Shown in pieces: positions 24,823-32,546 of a stretch of DNA of 39,992 nt (position 1 is its first letter; the number at the start of each line of letters is the position of its first letter). The stretch spans positions 1 to 39,992 of the forward strand of contig NZ_AEJC01000404.1 of the NCBI RefSeq assembly GCF_000317595.1, written 5' to 3'. The translations under genes and the position numbers were made by a program. The notes under the pieces were generated by a model. That model was not told the origin of the DNA and ran no database searches. It saw only the letters and a list, made by a program, of their open reading frames with translations. This stretch comes from Streptomyces ipomoeae 91-03 (GTDB taxonomy: Bacteria; Actinomycetota; Actinomycetes; Streptomycetales; Streptomycetaceae).

Positions 24823-24867
24823 ACAGTATGGTGGGTGCCGCGTGGGCGCCTTCAAGTGACCTGAAGG
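24823..24867 (-). promoter_or_regulatory. Candidate pobA promoter and operator
   Basis: On the minus strand TACTGT (24828-24823) could be a -10 placing the start of transcription at the pobA ATG. About 20 bp further upstream lies the inverted repeat CCTTCA (24849-24854) / TGAAGG (24862-24867) around AGTGACC. It covers the expected -35 region, so a regulator bound there could control aromatic-induced expression. No regulator gene is adjacent. Confidence 0.4.
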
Positions 24868-24943
24868 GCAAGGCCGTTGGGAACACCGGTCCCTGAGCCG
24901 CCGGCCGCCGGGTGCCGACCGTCAGCCGACCAGCCGCCGGCCG

Positions 24944-25903
24944 CTACAGGCCGAAGCGCCGGGCCCATCCCATGACGTCGTCCGGCGTCGCGTTGCCCCC
25001 GCACACCACCAGCCCCAACCGGACCCCGTCGCCGACCCGCTCGACCACCTGCCGGGCCGCGGGCAGCAGGCACCCGGCGGCGGGCTCCGCCCACACCTTG
25101 GCGTGCTCGGCGAGATCGAGGACACCCCGGACCGCCTCGGCGTCCGACACGACGAGCACGTCCTCGACGAGGGCGGACACATGGTCGTACGTGCGTTGCG
25201 AGACGGCGGGCGCGCTGAGCGTGCTGACGATGGAGGAGAGGTCGACCGCCAGTGGGCCGCCCGCTTCCAGTGCCTCGGACATGGCCGTGGCGCCCTCGGT
25301 CTCCACACCCCAGACACGGACGTCCGGCCGCAGCGCCTTGAAGGCCGCCGCGACACCGGCGATCAGCCCGCCGCCCCCGATGCTGACGAGCACATCGGTC
25401 AGCTCACCGGCGTCCTCGATGAACTCCAGGCCGACGGTGCCCTGTCCGGCGATCACCAACTCGTCGTCGAAGGGGTGGACGAGGGTGAGGCCCTCCGACC
25501 GCAGCCGCTCGGTGAGCGCGAACGCCTCGGCCATGCCGTCGGTGAGCCGCAGCGACGCCCCGGACGCCTCGACGAGGTCCACGGCCCGCTTGGGCGCGGA
25601 CCTCGCCATCACCACCGTCGCCTTGATGTGCAGGGCGGCGGCCATGTGGGCCAGTGCGATGCCGTGGTTGCCGCCGCTGACCGCCACGACTCCGGCCGCC
25701 CGCTCGGCTTCGGTCAGAGTGAGCAGCTTCGCGGTGGCGCCGCGGGCCTTGAAGGAGCCGGTGCGCTGGAGCAGTTCGAGCTTGGCGGTGACCGGGGCGG
25801 TCAGAAACGCGGAGAGGCCCGGGCTCTGCACCGTGGGGGTCCGCACGACGTGCCCGGCGATCCGGTCGGCCGCCTCCCGGATGTCGGAGATCCCGATCAA
25901 CAC
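24944..25903 (-). CDS. PLP-dependent threonine/serine dehydratase family protein
   Basis: 319-residue fold-type II PLP enzyme of the threonine ammonia-lyase / serine racemase group. Lys52 in GSFKARGA forms the Schiff base, SGGNHG (about 80) binds the substrate carboxylate and SIGGGGLIAG binds the PLP phosphate. There is no C-terminal ACT domain, so it matches catabolic threonine dehydratases or related hydroxy-amino-acid lyases rather than the isoleucine-regulated form. Start GTG 25903 is preferred (VLIGISDIREAADRI fits the family N-terminus); GTG 25909 is possible. An open frame to 26077 crosses the dispersed repeat and is not coding. Confidence 0.88.
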   Translation of the reverse strand: MLIGISDIREAADRIAGHVVRTPTVQSPGLSAFLTAPVTAKLELLQRTGSFKARGATAKLLTLTEAERAAGVVAVSGGNHGIALAHMAAALHIKATVVMARSAPKRAVDLVEASGASLRLTDGMAEAFALTERLRSEGLTLVHPFDDELVIAGQGTVGLEFIEDAGELTDVLVSIGGGGLIAGVAAAFKALRPDVRVWGVETEGATAMSEALEAGGPLAVDLSSIVSTLSAPAVSQRTYDHVSALVEDVLVVSDAEAVRGVLDLAEHAKVWAEPAAGCLLPAARQVVERVGDGVRLGLVVCGGNATPDDVMGWARRFGL

Positions 25904-26062
25904 ACCCACCCCGTTCCATGATCCGCGATTCGTCCACACCGACCTTGATCGACGGAGCTCCCTGTGGTCAAGCGGATTCTGTTTCCGCCCCCGCCGCCCC
26001 TTCGACCCCGCCACGCCTTCAAGCTCGGGGGATGGGGTTGTTGGGCGGCTGCGGGTGGGGGG

Positions 26063-26136
26063 GCTGGTCACGCCCACGCGGCGGAGCCGCGAATCGATAC
26101 AGCCCCGCGCCCCTGAAAAACAGGGGCTGCGCCCCG
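26063..26136 (+). repeat. Dispersed intergenic repeat, copy 2
   Basis: GGCTGGTCACGCCCACGCGG, GCGGAGCCGC, ATCGA and AGCCCCGCGCCCCT follow the same order and spacing as at 5950-6014. It lies between the dehydratase start and the histidine kinase stop and runs directly into the terminator structure. Confidence 0.75.
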
Positions 26137-26159
26137 TTTTTTATCGGCCCGCAGGGCCG
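26101..26159. terminator. Bidirectional intrinsic terminator after the sensor kinase gene
   Basis: The core stem GGGGC-TGC-GCCCC (26123-26135) is followed on the + strand by GTTTTTT and on the minus strand by TGTTTTT, giving a U-tract in both directions. A second hairpin CGGCCC-GCA-GGGCCG (26145-26159) lies nearer the kinase stop at 26173. Such U-tracts are rare in this GC-rich DNA, so termination of the kinase transcript here is well supported. Confidence 0.8.
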
Positions 26160-26172
26160 TGTCCTTCAGGGG

Positions 26173-27630
26173 TCATGACGCTCCCTCGGGTGTCGGGGCG
26201 GTCAGTGGCAGGAAGACCTGGAAACGCGTGTCGCCCGGCCGGGAGTGGACGTCGATGTGTCCGTGGTGCTTGTGGACGACGATCCGCCAGGAGATGTCGA
26301 GGCCGAGGCCCGTACCCTGCCCCACCGGCTTGGTGGTGAAGAACGGATCGAAGATACGGTCCCGGATGTCCGCCGGGACACCGGACCCCGTGTCACGGAA
26401 CTCGACCAGCAGCTGATCGCGGTGGTCCGGTGCCGTACGTACGGTCAGCGTGCCCTCACCCCCCGCCTCCTTGATCGCCGCCACCGCGTTGTCGATCAGG
26501 TTCGTCCACACCTGGTTCAACTCACCGGGATACGCGGGAATCTCCGGCAGCGAACGGTCGTAGTCCTTCACCACCTCGATGCGGTCGCCGATCTTCCCGG
26601 ACAGCATCAGCAGAGTGCTGTCGAGGAGTTCGTGCACATCCACGTTCCGATACGGCGCGCGGTCGAGCTGCGAGTACTGCTTGGCCGCGTCGACGAGTTG
26701 GGTGATCCGCGTCGTGGAGTCCTCGATCTCGTTCATCAGCAGCTCGGTCTCGACCGTGTAGTTGAGCCAGCGGACGGCGCCTTCGAGGGTGTGCTCGTCG
26801 ACGGCCGCGGCGACCTGGTCCAGCCAGTCGGTGTCGAGGCCGGCCTGCACGAAGTTCGGCGCGAGCTGCCAGCCGCCCGAGATGCCGTGGTCGTCGAGCC
26901 AGTCGGTGAGCTCGTCCTCCCGGTCGGCGGCCTCCAGGGGGCTCAACGGGGTGGCCTTGGAGACCTGTTCGGCGGTGCGTTCCTGGATCTCGACCAGCGT
27001 CTCCAGGGTGTGGCGCTGGTACGGCCCGGCGGCGATCGTACCGAGCTTGTGCCGCATCCCGGCCACGCGCTCACGCAACGCGGAGGTGGCCCGTACGGCC
27101 GCGGCGGCGGGATTGTTGAGCTCGTGGGTGAGCCCGGCGGACAGGGAGCCCAGGGCCAGCAGTCGTTCGCGCTGGCCGATGGTGCGCTGGGTGTCCTGGT
27201 TGCCGAAGAAGAGGCCTTCCAGGAGGTGTACGGCCATGGGGAACCAGTCGCGCATGATCCGGGCGAACGCGTCGGCGGGCAGGACGAAGAACCGGGAGGG
27301 GACCGTGACCCGCATGGAGCCCTTGTAGCGGGCCTGGTCCGCCCGGTCGCCGAGATAGGCCTGGAAGGCACCCGCGTACACGCCGACCTGGGAGGTGCGG
27401 CTGACCTCGACGTCGTCACCGCCGACCTGCCGCGACAGCACGACCGTGCCCTCCAGCAGCACGAAGAAGCAGGTGGCGGGCTCGCCCTCGCGATAGACCC
27501 AGCCGGGCTGGAACCGCTCCACCCGGCCCTCGCGGCACAGCCGGTCCAACTGCTCGGCGTCCAGCTTCTCGAACAGGAACAGCCGGCCGAGCTCGGCACG
27601 GTCGCACGGCAGCGGCTGCCCGCTCACCAC
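26173..27630 (-). CDS. Histidine kinase with cyclic-nucleotide-type sensor domain
   Basis: 485 residues, soluble. Residues 15-135 are a cNMP-binding/Crp-type domain (LFLFEKLDAEQLDRLCREG; FFVLLEGTVVL). The DHp helix LGSLSAGLTHELNNPAAAAVRA (about 155-176) holds the phospho-accepting histidine. The HATPase has N box NLIDNAVAAI, G1 DTGSGVP, F box FDPFFTTK and G2 GTGLGLDIS. GGAGG lies two bases before GTG 27630 and five before the in-frame GTG 27627, so the latter is the likelier start. The gene follows the response-regulator/flavoprotein gene by 31 bp, so the two probably form one phosphorelay unit. The ligand could be a nucleotide or a redox signal. Confidence 0.9.
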   Translation of the reverse strand: MVSGQPLPCDRAELGRLFLFEKLDAEQLDRLCREGRVERFQPGWVYREGEPATCFFVLLEGTVVLSRQVGGDDVEVSRTSQVGVYAGAFQAYLGDRADQARYKGSMRVTVPSRFFVLPADAFARIMRDWFPMAVHLLEGLFFGNQDTQRTIGQRERLLALGSLSAGLTHELNNPAAAAVRATSALRERVAGMRHKLGTIAAGPYQRHTLETLVEIQERTAEQVSKATPLSPLEAADREDELTDWLDDHGISGGWQLAPNFVQAGLDTDWLDQVAAAVDEHTLEGAVRWLNYTVETELLMNEIEDSTTRITQLVDAAKQYSQLDRAPYRNVDVHELLDSTLLMLSGKIGDRIEVVKDYDRSLPEIPAYPGELNQVWTNLIDNAVAAIKEAGGEGTLTVRTAPDHRDQLLVEFRDTGSGVPADIRDRIFDPFFTTKPVGQGTGLGLDISWRIVVHKHHGHIDVHSRPGDTRFQVFLPLTAPTPEGAS

Positions 27631-27661
27631 GGCCTCCGGACGGTGACCGACAGAGGGGTTC

Positions 27662-29338
27662 TCATGACTGCTCCAGATACCGGTGCACCAGCATCACGGC
27701 CATCGCTCCTTCTCCGACCGCGGACGCGACCCGCTTGGCGGACTCGTACCGCGCGTCCCCGGCCACGAACACACCGGGCACATTGGTCTCCAGGTGGTAC
27801 GGCGGCCGGTCCAGCTCCCAGCCCGGCGGCGGTGCCCCGTCGCCGGTCATGTCGGGCCCGGCCAGGATGAACCCGCGCCCGTCGCGGAGCACGGTTCCCT
27901 CCAGCCAGTCGGTCAGCGGCTCGGCGCCGATGAACACGAACAGCCACTGCGCGTCGACGAGTTCCTCCCGTCCGCCCGCCACGTCCCTGAGCGTCAGCTG
28001 CTCCAGCTGCTTGGTGCCGTGCGCGGCCCCGACGACCGTGCCGGTGCGCACGAAGATGTTGGGCGCCTCGGCCAGCTGCTGGATCAGATAGTGCGACATG
28101 GACGCGGTCAGCGAGTCGCCGCGCACCAGCAGGGTGACCGACTTGGCGCCCCGGGACAGATACATCGCCGCCTGTCCGGCCGAGTTGGCGCCGCCCACGA
28201 TGTACACGTCGTGCCCCTGGCAGGCGGGAGCCTCGGTGAGCGCCGAGCCGTAGAAGACGCCGCAGCCGGTGAGGTCCGCGCAGCCCGGCGCGTCGAGCTG
28301 CCGGTACGACACACCGGTCGCGAGGATCACGCTGTGCGCGGCGACCGCCGAGCCGTCGGAGAAGCGGATGGTCCGCGCCGCCCCGTTCACCTCCAGACCG
28401 CTCACCTCACGGGCGGTGAGGATCTCCGCGCCGAACTTGGCGGCCTGTCGCCGGGCCCGGTCCGTGAGCTGCGCCCCCGACACGCCGTCGGGGAACCCGA
28501 GGTAGTTCTCGATCCGTGAGCTCTGCCCGGCCTGCCCGCCCGTCGCCGACCGCTCCACGAGCAGCGTCCGCAGCCCCTCCGAGGCCCCGTACACGGCCGA
28601 GCCGAGCCCGGCCGGTCCGCCGCCGATGACGACCAGGTCGTAGAACTCCGAGGCCGGTGTCGTCGCCAGCCCCACCCGCTCCGCCAGCTCCGGATCCTCC
28701 GGCTCCACCAGCGGCGTACCGTCCGGGGTGACCACCAGCGGCAGCCGCCGCCCGTCCTCCCCGGCGGCCGTGAGCAGCCTGCGGCCCTCCGGTTCGTCCG
28801 ACGAGAACCAGCGGTACGGCACCTGGTTGCGCGCCAGGAACTCCCGCACCCCCGACGACCTCGCCGACCAGCGGTGTCCGACCACCTTGGTGATGCCCGC
28901 GCACGTCCGGTCGGCGGCCCGCCAGGCCTGGAGCAGATCGTCCAGGACGGGATAGAGCTTCTCCTCCGGCGGGTCCCAGGGCTTCAGCAGATAGTGGTCG
29001 AGGTCGATGACGTTGATCGCGTCGATCGCCGCGCTCGTGTCGGCGTACGCCGTGAGCAGGACCCGCCGCGCCCCCGGATACACGTCCAGCGCCTGCTCCA
29101 GGAACTCGATGCCGTTCATCTCCGGCATCCGGTAGTCGGCCAGGACCACGGCCACCTGGTCACCGCGCAGCTTCAGCTCCCGCAGCGCCTCCAGCGCCGT
29201 CTGCCCGGACTCCGCCCGCACGATCCGGTACGACTCGCCGTACCGCCGCCGCAGATCCCGGGCCACCGCACGCGAGACCCCCGGATCGTCGTCCACGGTG
29301 AGGATCACGTTCCGAGCCGACCCGACCGCCTGAGTCAT
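27662..29338 (-). CDS. Response regulator fused to thioredoxin-reductase-like flavoprotein
   Basis: 558 residues. Residues 10-135 are a receiver domain: DDDPG acidic pocket, phospho-acceptor Asp in VVLADYRMPEMNG, LLTAYAD, and Lys in YLLKPWDPPEEKLYP. A middle segment (about 140-230) resembles a glutaredoxin-like module without a CxxC (HRWSARSSGVREFL). Residues 238-558 are a TrxB-type FAD/NAD(P)H reductase: VIGGGPAGLGSAVYGASEGL, ATGGQAGQSSRIENYLGFP, YIVGGANSAGQAAMYLS and FVAGDAR. The redox CxxC of true thioredoxin reductases is absent; the position reads YGSAL. Start ATG 29338 follows GGGAGG. It is upstream of, and co-directional with, the kinase. Confidence 0.92.
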   Translation of the reverse strand: MTQAVGSARNVILTVDDDPGVSRAVARDLRRRYGESYRIVRAESGQTALEALRELKLRGDQVAVVLADYRMPEMNGIEFLEQALDVYPGARRVLLTAYADTSAAIDAINVIDLDHYLLKPWDPPEEKLYPVLDDLLQAWRAADRTCAGITKVVGHRWSARSSGVREFLARNQVPYRWFSSDEPEGRRLLTAAGEDGRRLPLVVTPDGTPLVEPEDPELAERVGLATTPASEFYDLVVIGGGPAGLGSAVYGASEGLRTLLVERSATGGQAGQSSRIENYLGFPDGVSGAQLTDRARRQAAKFGAEILTAREVSGLEVNGAARTIRFSDGSAVAAHSVILATGVSYRQLDAPGCADLTGCGVFYGSALTEAPACQGHDVYIVGGANSAGQAAMYLSRGAKSVTLLVRGDSLTASMSHYLIQQLAEAPNIFVRTGTVVGAAHGTKQLEQLTLRDVAGGREELVDAQWLFVFIGAEPLTDWLEGTVLRDGRGFILAGPDMTGDGAPPPGWELDRPPYHLETNVPGVFVAGDARYESAKRVASAVGEGAMAVMLVHRYLEQS

Positions 29339-29463
29339 ATGCCTCCCACCCCGAGCAGATGGGCCCATCGTATGTTCGGACGTCCGGATTCGCTCGGTCG
29401 GGAGGGCCACGGAAGCGCGGCCCAGCGGCCCGAGACCACCGGGCCCGAGGCGTCGACGACGAC

Positions 29464-29510
29464 TTTCCCCGTGCGAGGTCATGCGGTTTTCCCCGTGCGA
29501 GGTCATGCGG
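29464..29510 (+). repeat. 24-bp tandem direct repeat in divergent promoter region
   Basis: TTTCCCCGTGCGAGGTCATGCGG occurs perfectly at 29464-29486 and at 29488-29510, a period of 24 bp (just over two helical turns). It lies between the response-regulator/flavoprotein gene (start 29338, minus) and the universal stress gene (start 29566, plus), where a tandem operator could control both. Confidence 0.85.
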
Positions 29511-29565
29511 TGCGGGTAGTGAAGACTTGGCCTCGCAGCCCTGACGCGACACAGAGAGGTGGCCG

Positions 29566-30438
29566 ATGACGACGCGCCCGATCACCGCCGGAGTGGACGG
29601 TACGTCCGAGAGCCTCGCCGCACTGGCGTGGGCCGACCGGGAGGCCGTACGCCGGGGCCTGCCGCTGCGGGTGGTGCACGCCTGGCAGTGGCAGACGCAC
29701 GAGGCGATCACCGTGGACCGGGACGGACAGGCCCGGTGGGCGCGGGAGGCGCTGGCGGAGGCGGCGCGGACCGTGACCGAGCGGCACCCGGAGCTGGAGG
29801 TGACGACGGAACTGGTGGAGGGCCACCCCGTCGAGTCGCTGGTCGCCGCCGCGGAGCACGCCGAGATGCTGGTGCTGGGCTCGCGCGGGCACGGCACCGT
29901 GGTCGGCTTCCTCCTCGGCTCCGTCGGGCAGCAGGTGCTCGTCGAGTCCCCGCGCCCCGTCGTGCTCGTGCGCGCCGAGGACGACCCCGCCGCCGAGGCC
30001 GCCGGGCGTGAGATCGTCGTCGGCCAGCAGGGCACGCCGGAGGACAGCGCCGAGGTGCTGCGGTTCGCGTTCGAGACCGCGGCGGCCCGCGGCGCCGCCC
30101 TGCGCGCGGTCCGGGCGTGGACCCTGCCGCCGCTGTACGCGTACAGCCCGGCCTCGCTGAAACTCCTCGACGAGGCCGGCGGCCTGGAGCCGTACGAGAA
30201 GAAGGCCCTGGCCGCCGCGCTGGAGCCGTGGCGGGAGCGCTTCCCCGATGTGCGGGTGACCCAGCACGTCGAGATCGGCAGCGCCGGTCAGGTTCTGCTG
30301 TCCGTGGCGGAGCGGGCCCAGCTGATGGTGGTCGGGCGGCGCGCCCACCGTACGGCCGTCGGTTCCCGTATCGGTTCGGTCGCCCACGGCGTCCTGCACC
30401 ACGCGCACTGCCCGGTGGCCGTGGTCCCGCACGACTGA
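29566..30438 (+). CDS. Universal stress protein, two UspA domains
   Basis: 290 residues with two tandem Usp domains. The first ends LVLGSRGHGTVVGFLLGSVGQQVLVESPRPVVLVR and the second MVVGRRAHRTAVGSRIGSVAHGVLHHAHCPVAVVP; both carry the G-x2-G-x9-GS type ATP-binding pattern. Tandem Usps of actinomycetes are typically induced by hypoxia or redox stress. ATG 29566 has GAGAGGTGG upstream. It is divergent from the response-regulator/flavoprotein gene across a 24-bp direct repeat, so common control is plausible. Confidence 0.93.
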   Translation: MTTRPITAGVDGTSESLAALAWADREAVRRGLPLRVVHAWQWQTHEAITVDRDGQARWAREALAEAARTVTERHPELEVTTELVEGHPVESLVAAAEHAEMLVLGSRGHGTVVGFLLGSVGQQVLVESPRPVVLVRAEDDPAAEAAGREIVVGQQGTPEDSAEVLRFAFETAAARGAALRAVRAWTLPPLYAYSPASLKLLDEAGGLEPYEKKALAAALEPWRERFPDVRVTQHVEIGSAGQVLLSVAERAQLMVVGRRAHRTAVGSRIGSVAHGVLHHAHCPVAVVPHD

Positions 30439-30441
30439 ACC

Positions 30442-30480
30442 CACGCACGACGCACGCACGACGCACGCACGACGCACGAC
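30442..30480 (+). repeat. 11-bp tandem repeat after the universal stress gene
   Basis: CACGCACGACG occurs three times without change (30442-30474) and a partial copy follows. It occupies the gap between two convergent genes. There is no hairpin potential, so it is probably a simple-sequence expansion. Confidence 0.85.
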
Positions 30481-30509
30481 CGGACGCCTGCCGGGCGCCC
30501 GGGAACGGC

Positions 30510-31757
30510 TCACATCGGGATGATGTCGTCCGCCGGTGGCGTCAGGGTCCCCCGGGCCTTCGGCAGGACGTTGGCGATGTAGTCCTTCACCGCCATGTCC
30601 AGGCCGATGTCGTGCTGGGCCCGCTCGGACAGGTACCAGCGGTGTTCGAGGAGCTGGTGGTAGATCTCCGCCGGGTCCACGGAGCCGCGCAGCTCCAGCG
30701 GTACGGCCCGTACGGTCGGCCGGAACACCTCCCGCACCCAGCGGTGGGCCAGCACCTCGGGGCGGGCGCCGAGGGGGTCGCCGGGGGCGTAGTCGTCCTG
30801 GGTGGCCATCCAGCTCTCCAGGTCGTTCAGCAGCCGCCGGGCCTGGTTCTCCTCGGTGTCCAGGCCGGTCAGCCGCAGCAGCTGGCGCTGGTGGTGACCG
30901 GCGTCCACGACCTTCGGCACGAAGGTGACCGTGTCGCCGTTGGAGGAGTGCTCGATCTGCATCTCGGCCACGTCGAAGCCCAGGTCGTTCAGACGGCGGA
31001 TCCGGCGCTCGATGTAGTGGTACTTGCCCGCCGGGTACACCGACCTGCGCGTCAGCTCCTCCCACAGCGTGTGGTAGCGCTCGCAGATCTCGTTGCCGAA
31101 CTCGATCGCGTCCACCGAGGGGTGCAGCGCGCCGGACGCCTCCAGGTCCAGCAGCTCCCCGCTGATGTTCACCCGGGCGAGATCGAGGTCGTAGTCGCGC
31201 TGCCCGACGCTCAGCTGGGCGTGCAGCTCACCGGTCTCGGCGTCCACGAGGTACGCGGCGTACGCCCCCGCGTCCCGCCGGAACAGTGTGTTGGACAGCG
31301 AGCAGTCGCCCCACGCGAACCCCGTGAGGTGCAGCCGCACCAGCAGCACCGCCAGCGCGTCCATCAGCCGGTGCATGGTGGCCGGGCGCATGGTCGTCTC
31401 GAACATCGAGCGGTACGGCATGGAGCCGCCCAGGTGCCGGGTGATCAGCACGGACTCCAGCGGCTCGCCGGCCTCGTCGGTGCGTCCGGTGACCACGCCG
31501 AGGGCGTCCACGGCCGGGATGCCCAGCCGGTCCAGGTCGCGCAGCAGCTCGTACTCGCGCAGGGCGGGGCGCTCGGCGAGTTCCTTGACGGCGACGACCT
31601 CGTCACCGGCGCGGGCGTAGCGCACCACGTGGCGGGAGATACCGCGGGGGAGCGGCACGAGGTGATGCTCGGGCCACTCCTCCAGGGGCAGGTGCCACGG
31701 CAGTTCGAGGAGCAGCGCGGGGTGTTCCGGGTTGGTGGCGCTGATCTGCAGTGCCAT
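30510..31757 (-). CDS. DUF4032 domain protein, kinase-like fold
   Basis: 415 residues. The N-terminal 230 residues resemble lipopolysaccharide/protein-kinase-like folds: VVAVKEL with Lys58 in the position of the ATP lysine, TRHLGGSMPY as hinge, WGDCSLSNTLF as catalytic loop (HGD replaced by WGD) and LVDAE in place of DFG. The C-terminal part (about 240-400) is the DUF4032 region, ending VKDYIANVLPKARG. Function unknown; activity on a protein or small molecule is possible. ATG 31757 begins on the conserved MALQISATNPEHPALLLELPW. Confidence 0.88.
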   Translation of the reverse strand: MALQISATNPEHPALLLELPWHLPLEEWPEHHLVPLPRGISRHVVRYARAGDEVVAVKELAERPALREYELLRDLDRLGIPAVDALGVVTGRTDEAGEPLESVLITRHLGGSMPYRSMFETTMRPATMHRLMDALAVLLVRLHLTGFAWGDCSLSNTLFRRDAGAYAAYLVDAETGELHAQLSVGQRDYDLDLARVNISGELLDLEASGALHPSVDAIEFGNEICERYHTLWEELTRRSVYPAGKYHYIERRIRRLNDLGFDVAEMQIEHSSNGDTVTFVPKVVDAGHHQRQLLRLTGLDTEENQARRLLNDLESWMATQDDYAPGDPLGARPEVLAHRWVREVFRPTVRAVPLELRGSVDPAEIYHQLLEHRWYLSERAQHDIGLDMAVKDYIANVLPKARGTLTPPADDIIPM

Positions 31758-31982
31758 GGGTCCTCAGCCTTCGTCTCACGGTCGTGCCGGTGTACTCGCG
31801 ATGGGCGGCGGACCGCCCTCGCTGGAGCATCTCCGCATCCGGAGGACCGTTTCGTCAACTGGCGGGGACGGGCCCGTGACCAGCGGAAGGCGGGCTCGTG
31901 ATGGCCGACGGGTCCGGGCCGTGACGGCCGGAGGGGGCCCGTGATCGGCTCAGGAGCTTGAGCCCCCGGCGGCGGCCCGTGG

Positions 31983-32414
31983 TCAGGCGGGTGCCGTCAC
32001 CGGTTCCGGTTTCGGGCGGCGCAGCGCGGTCCGGACGTTCCAGGCGCCCACGCCGAGGCACAGCAGCCCGGTCGCGCCCGGCCACAGCCAGACACCGCTG
32101 TCCCTCTCGACGGCCGTGGTCGACGACTCGTCGTCGACGAAGACGGGCACCGGCCCGGTGGGCTTGGTCTCGAACGTGGTGTCCACCTCGACCTCGGGGA
32201 TGAGGAACGAGTTGTCGTCGGCCCGGAAGGACCCGCCGCACTTCCACTCGTCCTCGCCGCGCGACTCGGACACCTCGCACCGCGAGACGACGAACTGCCC
32301 GGGCACCCCGGTCAGCTGGGTCTCGAGCCGGAGCACCGCGGCCCCGAAGAGGAACACCCCGCCGCCCAGCGCCACCACCGTGGTCAGCAGCTTTCTCGGA
32401 CCCATACGCGTCAC
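31983..32414 (-). CDS. Small two-helix membrane protein, unknown function
   Basis: 143 residues. An N-terminal helix (LLTTVVALGGGVFLFGAAVLRL) and a C-terminal helix (SGVWLWPGATGLLCLGVGAW) flank an outside domain of about 75 residues with two cysteines (SRCEVSESRGEDEWKCGGSF) that may form a disulfide. I do not recognise a family. GTG 32414 is preferred because GGGGGG precedes it at normal spacing; ATG 32405 is an alternative. A TTA codon sits just upstream of the start, outside the gene. Confidence 0.7.
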   Translation of the reverse strand: MTRMGPRKLLTTVVALGGGVFLFGAAVLRLETQLTGVPGQFVVSRCEVSESRGEDEWKCGGSFRADDNSFLIPEVEVDTTFETKPTGPVPVFVDDESSTTAVERDSGVWLWPGATGLLCLGVGAWNVRTALRRPKPEPVTAPA

Positions 32415-32546
32415 TAATAGCCCCCCTGTTCGATTGAGCGAAGTCCGGGGCAGCGTAGTGGATCGGCCGGGCCGGGCGTGCCGAAAATCGTCGTCAGGGG
32501 CGCACGCGGTGGACACGTCCCCAGGGCGCACGCGCCGGACACATCC

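Noticed and set aside
24944..26077. Upstream extension of the threonine-dehydratase-like gene to 26077
   Set aside because: The added 58 codons translate the dispersed repeat flank and low-complexity sequence; family N-termini begin near GTG 25903.
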